Source: Anaerolineae bacterium (GTDB lineage Bacteria; Chloroflexota; Anaerolineae; Aggregatilineales; Phototrophicaceae). From it: a stretch of 64,000 nucleotides of DNA. The stretch lies in NCBI GenBank assembly GCA_020849765.1, contig JADLAY010000069.1:248001-312000 (forward strand). Reading direction: 5' to 3'. The translations under genes were made by a program, and so were the position numbers. Each line of letters begins with the position of its first letter. Position 1 is the first letter of the stretch. Positions 43,387 to 52,432 of the stretch are shown piece by piece. Below the pieces are notes generated by a model, which made no database searches, had not been told where the DNA came from, and saw only the letters and a program-made list of their open reading frames with translations.

Positions 43387-44187
43387 ATGATCAATCCTAA
43401 TGTTTGGAAAGCAACGCGTAAGATGAGCAGCACCGGTAGCGCGCCCAAAGTAGCGAACCAACACATCTGGGCGCAAGCGCTGCCGCTGCCCCAACTCAAC
43501 TTCCGTGCTTACCTCATTATGAAGCGCTGGATGGACATCCTCGGCGCACTGACGTTGATCGTGCTCACGCTGCCCGTCATGCTGACCATCGCCATCGCCA
43601 TCAAGCTCGACTCCAACGGGCCTATCATTTTCCGTCAGGAGCGGGTCGGTGCGAATGTCCGCGGTAAGGGCGGCAAGAAGAGCTGGGAAGCGACTGGCTT
43701 CACCATCTACAAGTTCCGCACGATGAAGCACAACGTGAGTTCGGAGAGCCACCGGCAGTTCATGGCGGCGCTGATTAGCGGCGACGAAGCCAAACTGGCA
43801 CAACTGAACGGCGGCAAGCTGGACGACAAGAACAAGTACAAGATGGTGAACGACAGCCGGATCACGCGCGTGGGCAAGTTCCTGCGCAAGACGAGCCTGG
43901 ACGAACTGCCGCAGCTGTTCAACGTGCTCAACGGCGACATGAGCCTGGTCGGTCCGCGCCCGGCGATCCCTTATGAGATCGACATGATGCCGGTGGCGTT
44001 CCTGGAACGGCTGGCCGCGAAGCCGGGGTTCACGGGCTGGTGGCAGGTGGAAGGCCGCAGCCAGGTGGAATTCGACAAGATGGTGGCGATGGACGTCTGG
44101 TACATCCACAACGCCAACATCTGGCTCGACCTGGAAATTCTGCTCAAGACGCCGCTCGCGGTCATGCAGTCCAAAGGCGCCGCGTAG
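43387..44187 (+). CDS. Polyprenyl-phosphate sugar-1-phosphate transferase (initiating, WcaJ/WbaP family)
   Basis: Starting at the ATG at 43387 (GAGG site) gives 266 residues. One hydrophobic segment (about 42-65, LGALTLIVLTLPVMLTIAIA) is followed by the Bac_transf catalytic domain: SNGPIIFRQERVG, GFTIYKFRTMKH, FLRKTSLDELPQLFNVLNG and GDMSLVGPRPAIPYE. It attaches the first sugar phosphate to undecaprenyl phosphate on the cytoplasmic face. It heads the polysaccharide locus. It is the short type, lacking the N-terminal multi-TM region of full WbaP and WcaJ. Confidence 0.92.
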   Translation: MINPNVWKATRKMSSTGSAPKVANQHIWAQALPLPQLNFRAYLIMKRWMDILGALTLIVLTLPVMLTIAIAIKLDSNGPIIFRQERVGANVRGKGGKKSWEATGFTIYKFRTMKHNVSSESHRQFMAALISGDEAKLAQLNGGKLDDKNKYKMVNDSRITRVGKFLRKTSLDELPQLFNVLNGDMSLVGPRPAIPYEIDMMPVAFLERLAAKPGFTGWWQVEGRSQVEFDKMVAMDVWYIHNANIWLDLEILLKTPLAVMQSKGAA

Positions 44188-44298
44188 TCTCACGCCGCGC
44201 GTTCTCAATCACTCACACACATTCCGTCCGTAGCAGCACTTCATTGGGTCAGTTTTATCCTGCATGAAGCTCGCACAGTACTCATAGAGGTAAAGGTC

Positions 44299-45345
44299 AT
44301 GAACAAGGTACGTATTGGCGCAATTGGTTCCGGCTACTGGGGTCCTAATCTCATCCGCAACTTCGTAGAAATCCCGGACAGCGAGCTGGTCGTGGTCGCA
44401 GACATGCGTCAGGAACGCCTCGACCACATGAAACGCCTGTACCCGGCGATCGAAGTCACCACTGACTACCACGATCTGTTTTCGATGGGCCTGGATGCCG
44501 TCGTCATCGCGACGCCGCCGTTCACGCACCATGCCATCGCCAAAGAATGCCTTGAGCACGGCCTGAGCTGCATGATCGAAAAGCCGATCACGACCGAAAG
44601 CGCCCAGGCGGCGGATCTTATCGCTCTGGCGGAACAGCGCGGTCTGAAGCTGATGGTCGGCAACACCTTTGAGTACAACGTCGCGGTCCACAAGCTGCGC
44701 GAACTGATTGAATCCGGCGAGCTGGGCGACATCTATTACATCGACGCCATTCGCACCAACCTCGGCCTTTACCAGCGCAACCTGAACGTGATGTGGGATC
44801 TGGCGCCGCACGACATCTCGATTTTGCTCAACGTCCTCGGCCTCGACCCGGTCTCGGTCAGCGCGCAGGGTGGCAAGCACATCGCGCCGAGCATTCACGA
44901 TGTCGTCTACATGCACTTGCAGTTCCCGAATAACATCATGTCGCACATCCACGTCAGCTGGCTCAACCCGCGCAAAGACCGCCGTATCACGGTCGTCGGC
45001 AGCAAGAAGATGGTCGTCTACGACGATGTCGAGCCGTTGGAGAAGATCAAGATCTACGACAAGGGTGTCGATGCGCCGCCCTACGCCGATACGTTCGCGG
45101 ACTTCCAGTTCAGCTATCGCTACGGCGACGTGATCACGCCCTTCATCAAGTTCACCGAACCGCTGCGTATGGAGTGCCAGCACTTCATCGAGAGCGTCAA
45201 GAACGGTGGCCGTCCGTTGACCGACGGCGTTGTCGGCTGGAAGATCGTCAAGATTCTGGAAGCGGCCGAACGCTCGCTCCAGAATGGTGGTGAGCAGGAA
45301 GCCATCACCATGAACGATCTCCACATCGCAGAACCTGCCCTCTAA
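44299..45345 (+). CDS. Gfo/Idh/MocA oxidoreductase (WlbA-like sugar dehydrogenase)
   Basis: The protein has 348 residues. The Rossmann start IGAIGSGYWGPNLIRNF and the EKPITT motif with the conserved Lys, followed by VGNTFEYNVAVHKLREL, are typical of the Gfo/Idh/MocA family. The later DLAPHDISILLNVLG supplies the catalytic His (APHD). With the next aminotransferase gene and the upstream acetyltransferase it matches the WlbA, WlbC, WlbB trio that builds 3-amino sugars on UDP. A good AAAGGTC site precedes the ATG. Confidence 0.9.
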   Translation: MNKVRIGAIGSGYWGPNLIRNFVEIPDSELVVVADMRQERLDHMKRLYPAIEVTTDYHDLFSMGLDAVVIATPPFTHHAIAKECLEHGLSCMIEKPITTESAQAADLIALAEQRGLKLMVGNTFEYNVAVHKLRELIESGELGDIYYIDAIRTNLGLYQRNLNVMWDLAPHDISILLNVLGLDPVSVSAQGGKHIAPSIHDVVYMHLQFPNNIMSHIHVSWLNPRKDRRITVVGSKKMVVYDDVEPLEKIKIYDKGVDAPPYADTFADFQFSYRYGDVITPFIKFTEPLRMECQHFIESVKNGGRPLTDGVVGWKIVKILEAAERSLQNGGEQEAITMNDLHIAEPAL

Positions 45346-45382
45346 CTTTCACCATCCGCGTTGACCTTTAACGCACCATCCG

Positions 45383-45411
45383 GCCCCACCCTTATATGAT
45401 GAGGGTGGGGC
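45383..45411 (+). repeat. Stem-loop between oxidoreductase and aminotransferase genes
   Basis: GCCCCACCC and GGGTGGGGC pair over nine bases with an eleven-base loop, without a T-tract. It probably stabilises or processes the transcript between two genes of one operon. Confidence 0.55.
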
Positions 45412-45445
45412 ACGACAACATATCTAGAGGAGTAATGAGAAAACC

Positions 45446-46579
45446 ATGGGTGTTCCTTTCGTCGATCTGAAACCTGACCACCGTGCGCTCGAAGGCGAGA
45501 TCATGGAGGCCGTGCGCAAAATCATCCTTCAGACCAACTTCATTCTGGGGGAAGATGTCAAGCTGTTCGAACAGGATTTCGCCGAGTACTGCGGCCGTAA
45601 ATATGCTATCGGCGTTGACAGTGGCCTTTCCGCGCTCAAGATCCTGCTGCGCGCCTACGAAATTGGCGAAGGCGATGAGGTGATCATCCCCGCCAATACG
45701 TTCGTCGCCACCGCCGCCGCGGTCACGTTTGCCGGTGCGCGCCCCGTGCTGGTCGATATCAAGCCGGGCACGTACAACATCGACGTGGACAAAATCGAAG
45801 CGGCCATCACCGAGCGCACCCGTGCGATCATGCCGGTTCATCTCTACGGCATCCCGGTCGATATGGACCCGCTGCTGGAAATCGCCAAGAAGCACAATCT
45901 GATCGTGATTGAAGATACGGCTCAGGGCCATGGCGCGCTCTACAAGGGCCGCCGCGCCGGGTCGTTCGGCGATGCCGCCGGTTTCAGCTTCTATCCCGCC
46001 AAGAACCTGGGCGCCGCCGGTGATGCGGGCGCGATTGTCACAGACGACGAACAAATCGCCGACCGCTGCCGCTGGCTGCGTAACTGCGGCTCGAAGGAAA
46101 AATATCTCCACACGATGGAGCCGTACAATCACCGCCTCGATACCATCCAGGCCGCCATTCTGAAGATCAAGCTGCCCCACCTCGACGGTTGGAGCGAGCA
46201 GCGCCGCCAGGCCGCCAACCTGTACAACGAACTGCTGGCCGATACCGAGGTCGTGACCCCGGCGATCCCCGCCGACACCGAGCCGGTCTGGCACCTGTAC
46301 GTCGTGCGCACGAAATACCGCGCCGAACTGCAGAAGCACCTGACCGAGCGTGGCATTGGTACCGCGATCCACTACCCGATCCCGGTTCATGAGCAGCCGT
46401 TCTACATGGAGAACGTTCCGCTCGGTTACAAGCACGGCGATTTCCCCGTCACCGAAGAATATGCGGCGGAGATCCTCTCCCTGCCGATGTACCCGGCGAT
46501 TACGGAAGCGGAAATTCGCGAGGTGGTCGACGCCATCAAGAGCTTCGTGCCGAACAAAGCTGAGATGATCACAGCGTAA
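45446..46579 (+). CDS. DegT/DnrJ/EryC1/StrS sugar aminotransferase (WlbC-like)
   Basis: The protein has 377 residues. PLP-enzyme features: VPFVDLKPDH start, the substrate loop PANTFVATAAAV, the aspartate VIEDTAQGHGA and the Schiff-base Lys186 in GFSFYPAKNLGAAGDAG. The ending YPAITEAEIREVVDAI is standard for the family. It converts a keto nucleotide sugar (likely the product of the preceding oxidoreductase) to the amino form. The acetyltransferase at 42585 would act next. A strong AGAGGAG-type leader lies about 10-15 bases upstream. Confidence 0.92.
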   Translation: MGVPFVDLKPDHRALEGEIMEAVRKIILQTNFILGEDVKLFEQDFAEYCGRKYAIGVDSGLSALKILLRAYEIGEGDEVIIPANTFVATAAAVTFAGARPVLVDIKPGTYNIDVDKIEAAITERTRAIMPVHLYGIPVDMDPLLEIAKKHNLIVIEDTAQGHGALYKGRRAGSFGDAAGFSFYPAKNLGAAGDAGAIVTDDEQIADRCRWLRNCGSKEKYLHTMEPYNHRLDTIQAAILKIKLPHLDGWSEQRRQAANLYNELLADTEVVTPAIPADTEPVWHLYVVRTKYRAELQKHLTERGIGTAIHYPIPVHEQPFYMENVPLGYKHGDFPVTEEYAAEILSLPMYPAITEAEIREVVDAIKSFVPNKAEMITA

Positions 46580-46600
46580 GTGTGTATTACAACTGAGATG

Positions 46601-46685
46601 GGACGATGCGATTACGGCCATCGTCCTCTCAATCCGACGATTGCAAAGCCTGGCTTGATCGACGATCATGATGTCGGTCAAGCCA
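46601..46685 (+). repeat. Two successive stem-loops in the leader of the tyrosine kinase-like gene
   Basis: GGACGATG and CATCGTCC pair at 46601-46626. TGGCTTGA and TCAAGCCA pair at 46651-46685. Both lie in the 155-base gap before the Wzc-like gene, where they could terminate, attenuate or protect the transcript. No T-run follows. Confidence 0.4.
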
Positions 46686-46734
46686 GTATGTTTCGCAAGA
46701 GTCGCTACTCCCGAGTAATGAATCGAGGGACCAC

Positions 46735-48285
46735 GTGGAAGCATCACGTTATCTCAAAATTCTCTTAGGCCGCCGGTGGATCGTGATCATCACCACGTTG
46801 GCAGCCGCAGCAGTGGTCGCGTTTTTCGCGCTGCGAGCTGTGCCTGTCTATACCGCCACGGCCAAATTGAGAGTGGTGCCCTTCGGCGTGAATACGCCGG
46901 ACTATGGCGCTTATCTTTACTTTGATCGTTTGGTCGCGACTTACGCCGAACTTGTCCAGAGCAACACGGTTCGAGGCGAGACGATGAAACGCCTGGGCGT
47001 CGATTGGCTGCCGGGGTACACCATCGAAACGATCCCTCAGACGGAATTGATGCGGCTCGACGTGACTTCGGAGTTTCCGGATCTTGCGGCGAACGTCGCC
47101 AACACCCTCGCGCAGATCTTGATCGAGCAAAACGAGGCCATCGCTACCGGCAGTGATACCGATAGCAGCCTGCAAACTCGCATCAACGATCTCAGTGACG
47201 AGATCAATTCGCTGACCGAAGAACGTACCATCCTCGAGAACCAGATTCCGCAGGATATCGTGCGCATTGCGGAAATCAACCAGGAACTGGATACGCTGCG
47301 GCAGACGTACAACCTGCTCCTCCTCAGCTCCGTTCAGCGTGAAGTCTCGCAATCGTCTCAGGCAAATGCGCTGACGCTGGTTGAACTCGCGACGACGCCG
47401 GAATTCCCCTCGAGTTCAAATTCACGAACGACCATCATTCTGGGGACGGTCGTCGGCTTGATCGGTGGCATCGGCCTGGCGTTCATCGCAGAAGCGATCA
47501 ATCCGCGGTTGTACACGACTGCGCAGATCGAAGCGACGACGCGCTCGACCATCATCGGACGTATCCCCCCGATTCGCCGCAAATATCGCAAAGATGTCTT
47601 CGGCGGTGATGCCAGGGCAGCGGAAGCGTTCAGGCGTTTGCGCACCAATCTGATCAATCTCGCCGGGCTGAACGGCAGTGCCGTTGATGCAGACGCGCGA
47701 CAGGGCAAACTCCTGCTCCTGGCAAGCGCCATTCCTGGCGATGGCAAATCGACCATTGCGGCCAATCTGGCGCGCTCACTGGCGCGTAACCAGCAGTCGG
47801 TCGTGCTGGTGGATGCGGACATGCGCCGTCCTACACAGCACACGATCTTCGGCATCTCCAACGATGGCGACAGCCTGAGCAACGTGCTGCTGGAGAAAAG
47901 CTCGATTGACGAGGCGACTGAAGGCGTTGGGATGCAGAATCTCAAGCTCGTGCCCGCCGGTGTCTCGACCTTCAACTCTACCGAGCTGCTCGCGTCGCAG
48001 AAGATGGCGGCGCTGACCAACCACCTGCTGGAGCATTTCGACGTCGTCATCTTCGACGGGCCTGCCATCCTGGCAGCGCCGGACTCGGTCGCTCTGGCTG
48101 CGCTGGTGGATGGCGTCGTCCTGGTGGTCGACCCCAAGCGTACGTCGCAGAAGATCGTCGACATGGCACGCGAGGAACTTGACCAGGTCGGCGCGAACGT
48201 CCTGGGCGTGGTCCTGAACCGCGTTCCGGCTGACAAGGCGACCATGTGGCCGAGCTACTCGATCATGAAGCAGCCGGGCACCTAG
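46735..48285 (+). CDS. Wzc-like polysaccharide co-polymerase with tyrosine-kinase-type ATPase domain
   Basis: A GTG start with GAGGG five bases upstream gives 516 residues. The Wzz-type part (1-270) has a TM helix near 15-35, an extracellular coiled coil (about 140-205) and a second TM (about 222-245). The cytoplasmic BY-kinase-like part has Walker A IPGDGKST (about 331-338), Walker A' VLVDADMRRP and Walker B VVIFDGP. The usual C-terminal Tyr cluster is missing: only one Tyr lies in the last 15 residues. It should control chain length and export of the polysaccharide. Without the Tyr cluster, control by autophosphorylation is doubtful. Confidence 0.88.
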   Translation: MEASRYLKILLGRRWIVIITTLAAAAVVAFFALRAVPVYTATAKLRVVPFGVNTPDYGAYLYFDRLVATYAELVQSNTVRGETMKRLGVDWLPGYTIETIPQTELMRLDVTSEFPDLAANVANTLAQILIEQNEAIATGSDTDSSLQTRINDLSDEINSLTEERTILENQIPQDIVRIAEINQELDTLRQTYNLLLLSSVQREVSQSSQANALTLVELATTPEFPSSSNSRTTIILGTVVGLIGGIGLAFIAEAINPRLYTTAQIEATTRSTIIGRIPPIRRKYRKDVFGGDARAAEAFRRLRTNLINLAGLNGSAVDADARQGKLLLLASAIPGDGKSTIAANLARSLARNQQSVVLVDADMRRPTQHTIFGISNDGDSLSNVLLEKSSIDEATEGVGMQNLKLVPAGVSTFNSTELLASQKMAALTNHLLEHFDVVIFDGPAILAAPDSVALAALVDGVVLVVDPKRTSQKIVDMAREELDQVGANVLGVVLNRVPADKATMWPSYSIMKQPGT

Positions 48286-48527
48286 CGATCCGCTGGGAAG
48301 GGAGCACGGGCATGGCACGGCGCGTGTATGTGATCGGCCAGCGCCAATGCGCGCTGGGGTGCATACACAATCACGGCACAACACCTCACGAAACGGGCTT
48401 CGACGTGTGCGCACGTCGGCCCGCTTCGCTTGTCAGTGCAATGACGCGCAGCGACCGCTCAACTCCCGATAACGCGCTTCCGCTTCCGTATGTCGGCACA
48501 GCCAACGGCTAGTTCACGGGGCAGACG
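48286..48527. other. Gap between the Wzc-like and Wzy-like genes
   Basis: About 240 bases. An open frame (48312-48512, about 66 codons, with GGGAG 8 bases before an ATG) is present but has no recognisable domain, and its composition is not gene-like. No gene is called here. Confidence 0.35.
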
Positions 48528-49943
48528 ATGAATTTGAGTCTCCGCAGCAGTAACAGACGAGACCACCAGGTTGATTACCAGCCCTACATCTGGGCGTTGT
48601 TGTTCGGCCTGACGCTGGGCCTGGCGACCGTGGTTTCACCGCTCGCCGGTGTCGGTCTGATCCTGGGTGCCATCAGCATCTTCATCATTCTGCGCAAGCC
48701 GATTGTGCTCTGCTTCATGCACATCATGGCCGTCATCTGGCTGTCCGGGATGCCGCGCGATTACCTGATCCCGGTCTTTGTGCCCAATGAGCCGATTCTG
48801 CTCGTCGTCGCCGCGATCGGGTTCCTGATCATCATTCTCGGCAACCGCGGCGGGCGCACGCCCACGATGCTGGTGGCCGCGCTGGCGATCTTCGTCGTCG
48901 GCACGTCGATCCTGCCGCTCGTGCTCTTCATCTTGCGCGGGTTTAAGGTCGGTGTCGGCGAAGCATTCGCCCTGATTGCGCCGGTGCAATACCTGGTCGT
49001 CTTGTGGTTGTTCGCCAATTTGCCGAAGAACGACGACGAACGCATGGAGGTCCTTCAGATCATGTATCTGGGGAGCATCATGGTCTCGCTGTCGGCCATC
49101 GGGCAGTATCTCCACATCGGGTTCATCGAGTCTTTCATCGTCCGCTTCTATCCCTCGCTCCAAAGCGAGACAGCAGCGGAGTATGGGCGTGTCACGTCGA
49201 TCTTGAACGCCTGGAATTCGCTCGGCAACTACCTGATGATCACGCTGATCCTGATCGTCTTGACCTACCCCTTGATCAAGAAACGCTGGCAGCGCTACAA
49301 CACAATGGCCGCCGCCGGGATTGGCTTGCTCACCTTATTCTTGAGCGGGTCGTTCGCCAGCATCGGCGGCTTGCTTATCGCCTATATCATCACGCTCTAT
49401 TTCGATCGACGCGGCGTCAAGCAGGCGCTCTATCTGGCAGGCGTGATGATTGTGGTCGGTATCATCATGGCGCCGCTGATCGCCACGCGCCTGGAATTTC
49501 AGTTTGGTGGCGGTGGCGGCAGTAACAGTCTCGTGCCGCAGACGCTGGCGCAGCGCTTCAAACTCTGGGATACGATCTTCATCCCAGCGCTTCTACGCAA
49601 CAACAACTGGATCTGGGGCATCACGCCCAACGTGTTTGCGAGCGGTATTTTCACCTGGGGCTGGACGGAGAATCAGTATCTCTACATGATGATTCGCTCC
49701 GGGCTGATCTCGCTCGTCGCGCATCTCATCTGGGCTGGGATGCTGATGATCTGGCTGTATCGCCGGATCAAAAAGGAGACGCCCGGTACCCTCTCGTTTG
49801 CGCTGGTTCTCGGCAGTTTGTCGCTGTTAACCACGTTGACGGTCATGGGCATGACCAACGAAGTCTTCACCAACTCCGGGTCAATCGACCACTTCTGGAT
49901 GCTGCTAGGGCTGACCGTCAAAGCTGGGGTGAACGATACGTAG
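48528..49943 (+). CDS. Polysaccharide polymerase/O-antigen ligase-like membrane protein (Wzy type)
   Basis: The protein has 471 residues and about twelve hydrophobic helices. A large extracytoplasmic loop before the last helices contains LVPQTLAQRFKLWDTIF and WGITPNVFASGIFTWGWTENQYLYM, in the position of the Wzy_C-type loop of polymerases and ligases. There is no other motif to define substrate. The position between the chain-length protein and the flippase supports a polymerase role. An O-antigen ligase-like enzyme is the alternative. Confidence 0.82.
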   Translation: MNLSLRSSNRRDHQVDYQPYIWALLFGLTLGLATVVSPLAGVGLILGAISIFIILRKPIVLCFMHIMAVIWLSGMPRDYLIPVFVPNEPILLVVAAIGFLIIILGNRGGRTPTMLVAALAIFVVGTSILPLVLFILRGFKVGVGEAFALIAPVQYLVVLWLFANLPKNDDERMEVLQIMYLGSIMVSLSAIGQYLHIGFIESFIVRFYPSLQSETAAEYGRVTSILNAWNSLGNYLMITLILIVLTYPLIKKRWQRYNTMAAAGIGLLTLFLSGSFASIGGLLIAYIITLYFDRRGVKQALYLAGVMIVVGIIMAPLIATRLEFQFGGGGGSNSLVPQTLAQRFKLWDTIFIPALLRNNNWIWGITPNVFASGIFTWGWTENQYLYMMIRSGLISLVAHLIWAGMLMIWLYRRIKKETPGTLSFALVLGSLSLLTTLTVMGMTNEVFTNSGSIDHFWMLLGLTVKAGVNDT

Positions 49944-49978
49944 CGCGTTCGCCCTGGGTAGTCACGAGGCGTGCCTCC

Positions 49979-51364
49979 GTGACTGCCGCCCGCCTGCTTT
50001 TGAGACGCACGTGGCACAGCATATCTACGGTTCCGCAGAGTAACTCACTGGAAAACACATTGATCAAACGACTACGCCAACGAACTCAATCCGCCGAGGG
50101 AAGCTTCCTCAAGAACTCCGCCATCGTCGCCATCGGTTTCACGGTGGCGCGCGCGCTGGGTATTGGGTTCTCCTTTGCCCTGGCAGGCGTGATTCACCCT
50201 GATACCTACGGCTACATTCAGTACAGCATTTCCCTGGCGCTGATCCTGGCCTTCCTGACGATGCCGTTTGCCCAGCATCTGCTGGCCCGGCAGATCAGCA
50301 TCAATGCCGGTGACGACATGAAACTGGAGGAAATCGCCTCCAATTTCTGGGTCGTGATGTTGATCCTGTTCGTGGTCACAATGGCGCTGGTGATTCCGAT
50401 CTTTGTCCTGACAAACACGTTCAACCCCGGCGCCCTGCTGATCTTCTTCGGCCTGACCGTTTTCTACAGCTACTACGGTATGGCGCGTGGGTTCGTGTTC
50501 TCGGTGCGTTTGTCGTTGGTGTTCGTCGCCAGTAACCTGATTCAGCTCTTGCTGATCTTGCTCATTTATCATGTGCTGCAACTCAAGTCCGGGCTGCCCG
50601 CGCTGGCCGTCTATGGCCTGTCTTATCTGGCGCCCGTCGGTTTCCTGCTCGCTTTCTCTCCGTTCCCGGTCGGGTTCAGAAAGCGGCACGTGAAGTGGTC
50701 ACGCATGAAGGAAATGATGAAGGCCAGTGTGCCCCTGTGGATCGCGCAGGTGGGCTACACGTTTGCCACCTTCATCGACTACTTTCTGCTGCAGCAGTTG
50801 TTGAATAATGCCGCGGTCGGTCTGTACGCGTTCACGCGCCAGCTCTGTATCGTCTTCGACTTCCTCCCGATGGGGCTTTACACCATCCTGATGCCGAAGG
50901 TCGCGGCAGCCGAGAACCGGCGTACGCGCTTCCGGCTGATGGGTATTGCGCTCGGCATCACCGTCGTGGTCAATGCGGTCGGCCTGGTCATCTTCGTGCT
51001 GCTCTACCCATGGGTGATCGAGACGTTTTATCCGCAGTATCTGCTGGAAGCGGATATTGTGCTGATCATGGCGCTCGCGCAGACCATCTGGGGGCTGCAG
51101 GGCATCATCTCGAACGCTGTGATCGGGATTAACCGCGCGGGTGTGGACAGCGTGAACCGGCTCATCCCGCTCATCTTTATGCCGATTGTGGGGCTGATCC
51201 TCATTCCCCAGTTCGGCATTCGTGGTGCCGCGATGATGAACTTCCTGACCGCCTGCGTCACCATTACCGCCTACCCGATCCAGTTCTGGCTGGCGAAGCG
51301 CCTCAAGTTTGCCCAACCCAGGCCGGAGATCCAGCAGAAGCAGTCCGCATTCGGCACCGAATAG
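49979..51364 (+). CDS. Polysaccharide flippase (Wzx/MATE-like, MVF superfamily)
   Basis: The protein has up to 461 residues with about twelve to fourteen TM helices. It has the layout of Wzx/RfbX lipid-linked oligosaccharide flippases: KNSAIVAIGFTVARALGIGFSFALAGVI at the first helix in two-part reading, FGLTVFYSYYGMARGF, and a later WGLQGIISNAVIGINRAG. The GTG at 49979 is the longest start. A TTG at 50060 is also possible, giving about 434 residues. It would move lipid-linked repeat units across the membrane for the Wzy-like protein. A strong hairpin follows. Confidence 0.85.
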   Translation: MTAARLLLRRTWHSISTVPQSNSLENTLIKRLRQRTQSAEGSFLKNSAIVAIGFTVARALGIGFSFALAGVIHPDTYGYIQYSISLALILAFLTMPFAQHLLARQISINAGDDMKLEEIASNFWVVMLILFVVTMALVIPIFVLTNTFNPGALLIFFGLTVFYSYYGMARGFVFSVRLSLVFVASNLIQLLLILLIYHVLQLKSGLPALAVYGLSYLAPVGFLLAFSPFPVGFRKRHVKWSRMKEMMKASVPLWIAQVGYTFATFIDYFLLQQLLNNAAVGLYAFTRQLCIVFDFLPMGLYTILMPKVAAAENRRTRFRLMGIALGITVVVNAVGLVIFVLLYPWVIETFYPQYLLEADIVLIMALAQTIWGLQGIISNAVIGINRAGVDSVNRLIPLIFMPIVGLILIPQFGIRGAAMMNFLTACVTITAYPIQFWLAKRLKFAQPRPEIQQKQSAFGTE

Positions 51365-51374
51365 CCAAAACAAA

Positions 51375-51408
51375 ACGCGGCCAGGAACCGAACAGCTCCT
51401 GGCCGCGT
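51375..51408. terminator. Bidirectional terminator between flippase and glycosyltransferase genes
   Basis: ACGCGGCCAGGA and TCCTGGCCGCGT form a perfect twelve-base stem with a ten-base loop. A-rich sequence on the left gives TTTTG on the minus strand; the plus side has only a C/T-rich tail. It separates two convergent genes. Confidence 0.8.
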
Positions 51409-51436
51409 CTCTTGCTCTGTCCCCACGAGACGGCGC

Positions 51437-52432
51437 CTATTTGACGGCGTCAATCAAGGTCTGCAACTGCTGGAAGTTGCGCTCCCACTTGTCTTTGTGA
51501 ACCTGCCGCAGCTCAGTCACCTGGCTCTTGAGCTCTTCTTCGTGCTCCATCATGTAGCGAACGCCATTGACGATGCCCTCGGCGGTGTTCTCGACAAAGA
51601 CCGTGCCGCTGGTGAAGTATTCGCGCAGCACCGGCTGGTCGGAGAGGATGATCGGCACGTGGAGAGAGACCGAGTCCTGCGCGCCGCCGAGCAGCGAGTA
51701 GGGGTAGGTCGTCAGCACCATGACCGCGCGCGAGTTGTTGAGCAGATTCCAGTAGTCATCGCCGCGCAGATAGCCCGTAAATGTGACGTTACTGGGGGCA
51801 TTTGCGACGACGCCAGGCTTTGCCAGTCCCTTATCCCCAGTGATGTAGAAGTGCGCCTCTGGCAGCTTCTTGACCGCTTCCAGGATGATGTCGAGCGGCT
51901 CGTCGACGGCGAATGTGTTGACGACGGCGACCTTGAACTTGCCCGCGTGTTCGTCGCTCTTGACTTCCTTGAACTGCGGCGTTTTCGGCGGATTCTCCAG
52001 CACCAGGGCCTTGGCGCCCCATGACTCGAACAGCTCCTTGAACCGCTCTTGATCGGTCACATTCATCATGGCGAAGCGCGCCACGAACCGCTGCAGTGGT
52101 ACGCTCCAGCGCCACCGATCCGAGTAGAGCGACGGAGGGTGCGTATCCATGACGAACTGCGCTCCGGTGAGCTTGCAGTAGATCAACACGCACATCGGTG
52201 CGAACACCGGCGGATTGGTGACGTAGACGACACGCGGGCGATTGGTGAACAGGACCTGGAACGTTTTGAGCGTTTGCAGGACGTACTTGAACGGGGCGAT
52301 AAACGGGCGCCGGAAGACCAAATAGTGGATGAAGTATAAAGATGAGTTCAATTGGCGCGCGTAATTGGCTGTGCGTGTTTCCGAAGGCGCCCATACAAGG
52401 GTCAGTATGCGTGAATTCTTTGCTGTAGCCAT
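51437..52432 (-). CDS. Glycosyltransferase (GT-B fold type)
   Basis: The protein has 331 residues. The N-terminal Rossmann half has PRVVYVTNPPVFAPMCVLIY and FVMDTHPPSLYSDRW. The C-terminal half holds FYITGDKG, VTFTGYLRGDDYWNLLNNSRAVMVLTT and the donor-site loop PYSLLGGAQDSVSLHVPIILSD (read in two pieces). It resembles the GT4 family, but the usual E-x7-E motif is altered. It is the last gene of the polysaccharide locus and is transcribed toward the flippase. The sugar is unknown. Confidence 0.8.
   Translation of the reverse strand: MATAKNSRILTLVWAPSETRTANYARQLNSSLYFIHYLVFRRPFIAPFKYVLQTLKTFQVLFTNRPRVVYVTNPPVFAPMCVLIYCKLTGAQFVMDTHPPSLYSDRWRWSVPLQRFVARFAMMNVTDQERFKELFESWGAKALVLENPPKTPQFKEVKSDEHAGKFKVAVVNTFAVDEPLDIILEAVKKLPEAHFYITGDKGLAKPGVVANAPSNVTFTGYLRGDDYWNLLNNSRAVMVLTTYPYSLLGGAQDSVSLHVPIILSDQPVLREYFTSGTVFVENTAEGIVNGVRYMMEHEEELKSQVTELRQVHKDKWERNFQQLQTLIDAVK

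Noticed and set aside
48246..48512. Open frame of about 88 codons between the Wzc- and Wzy-like genes
   Set aside because: It overlaps the Wzc-like gene end, has no domain and reads like non-coding sequence.
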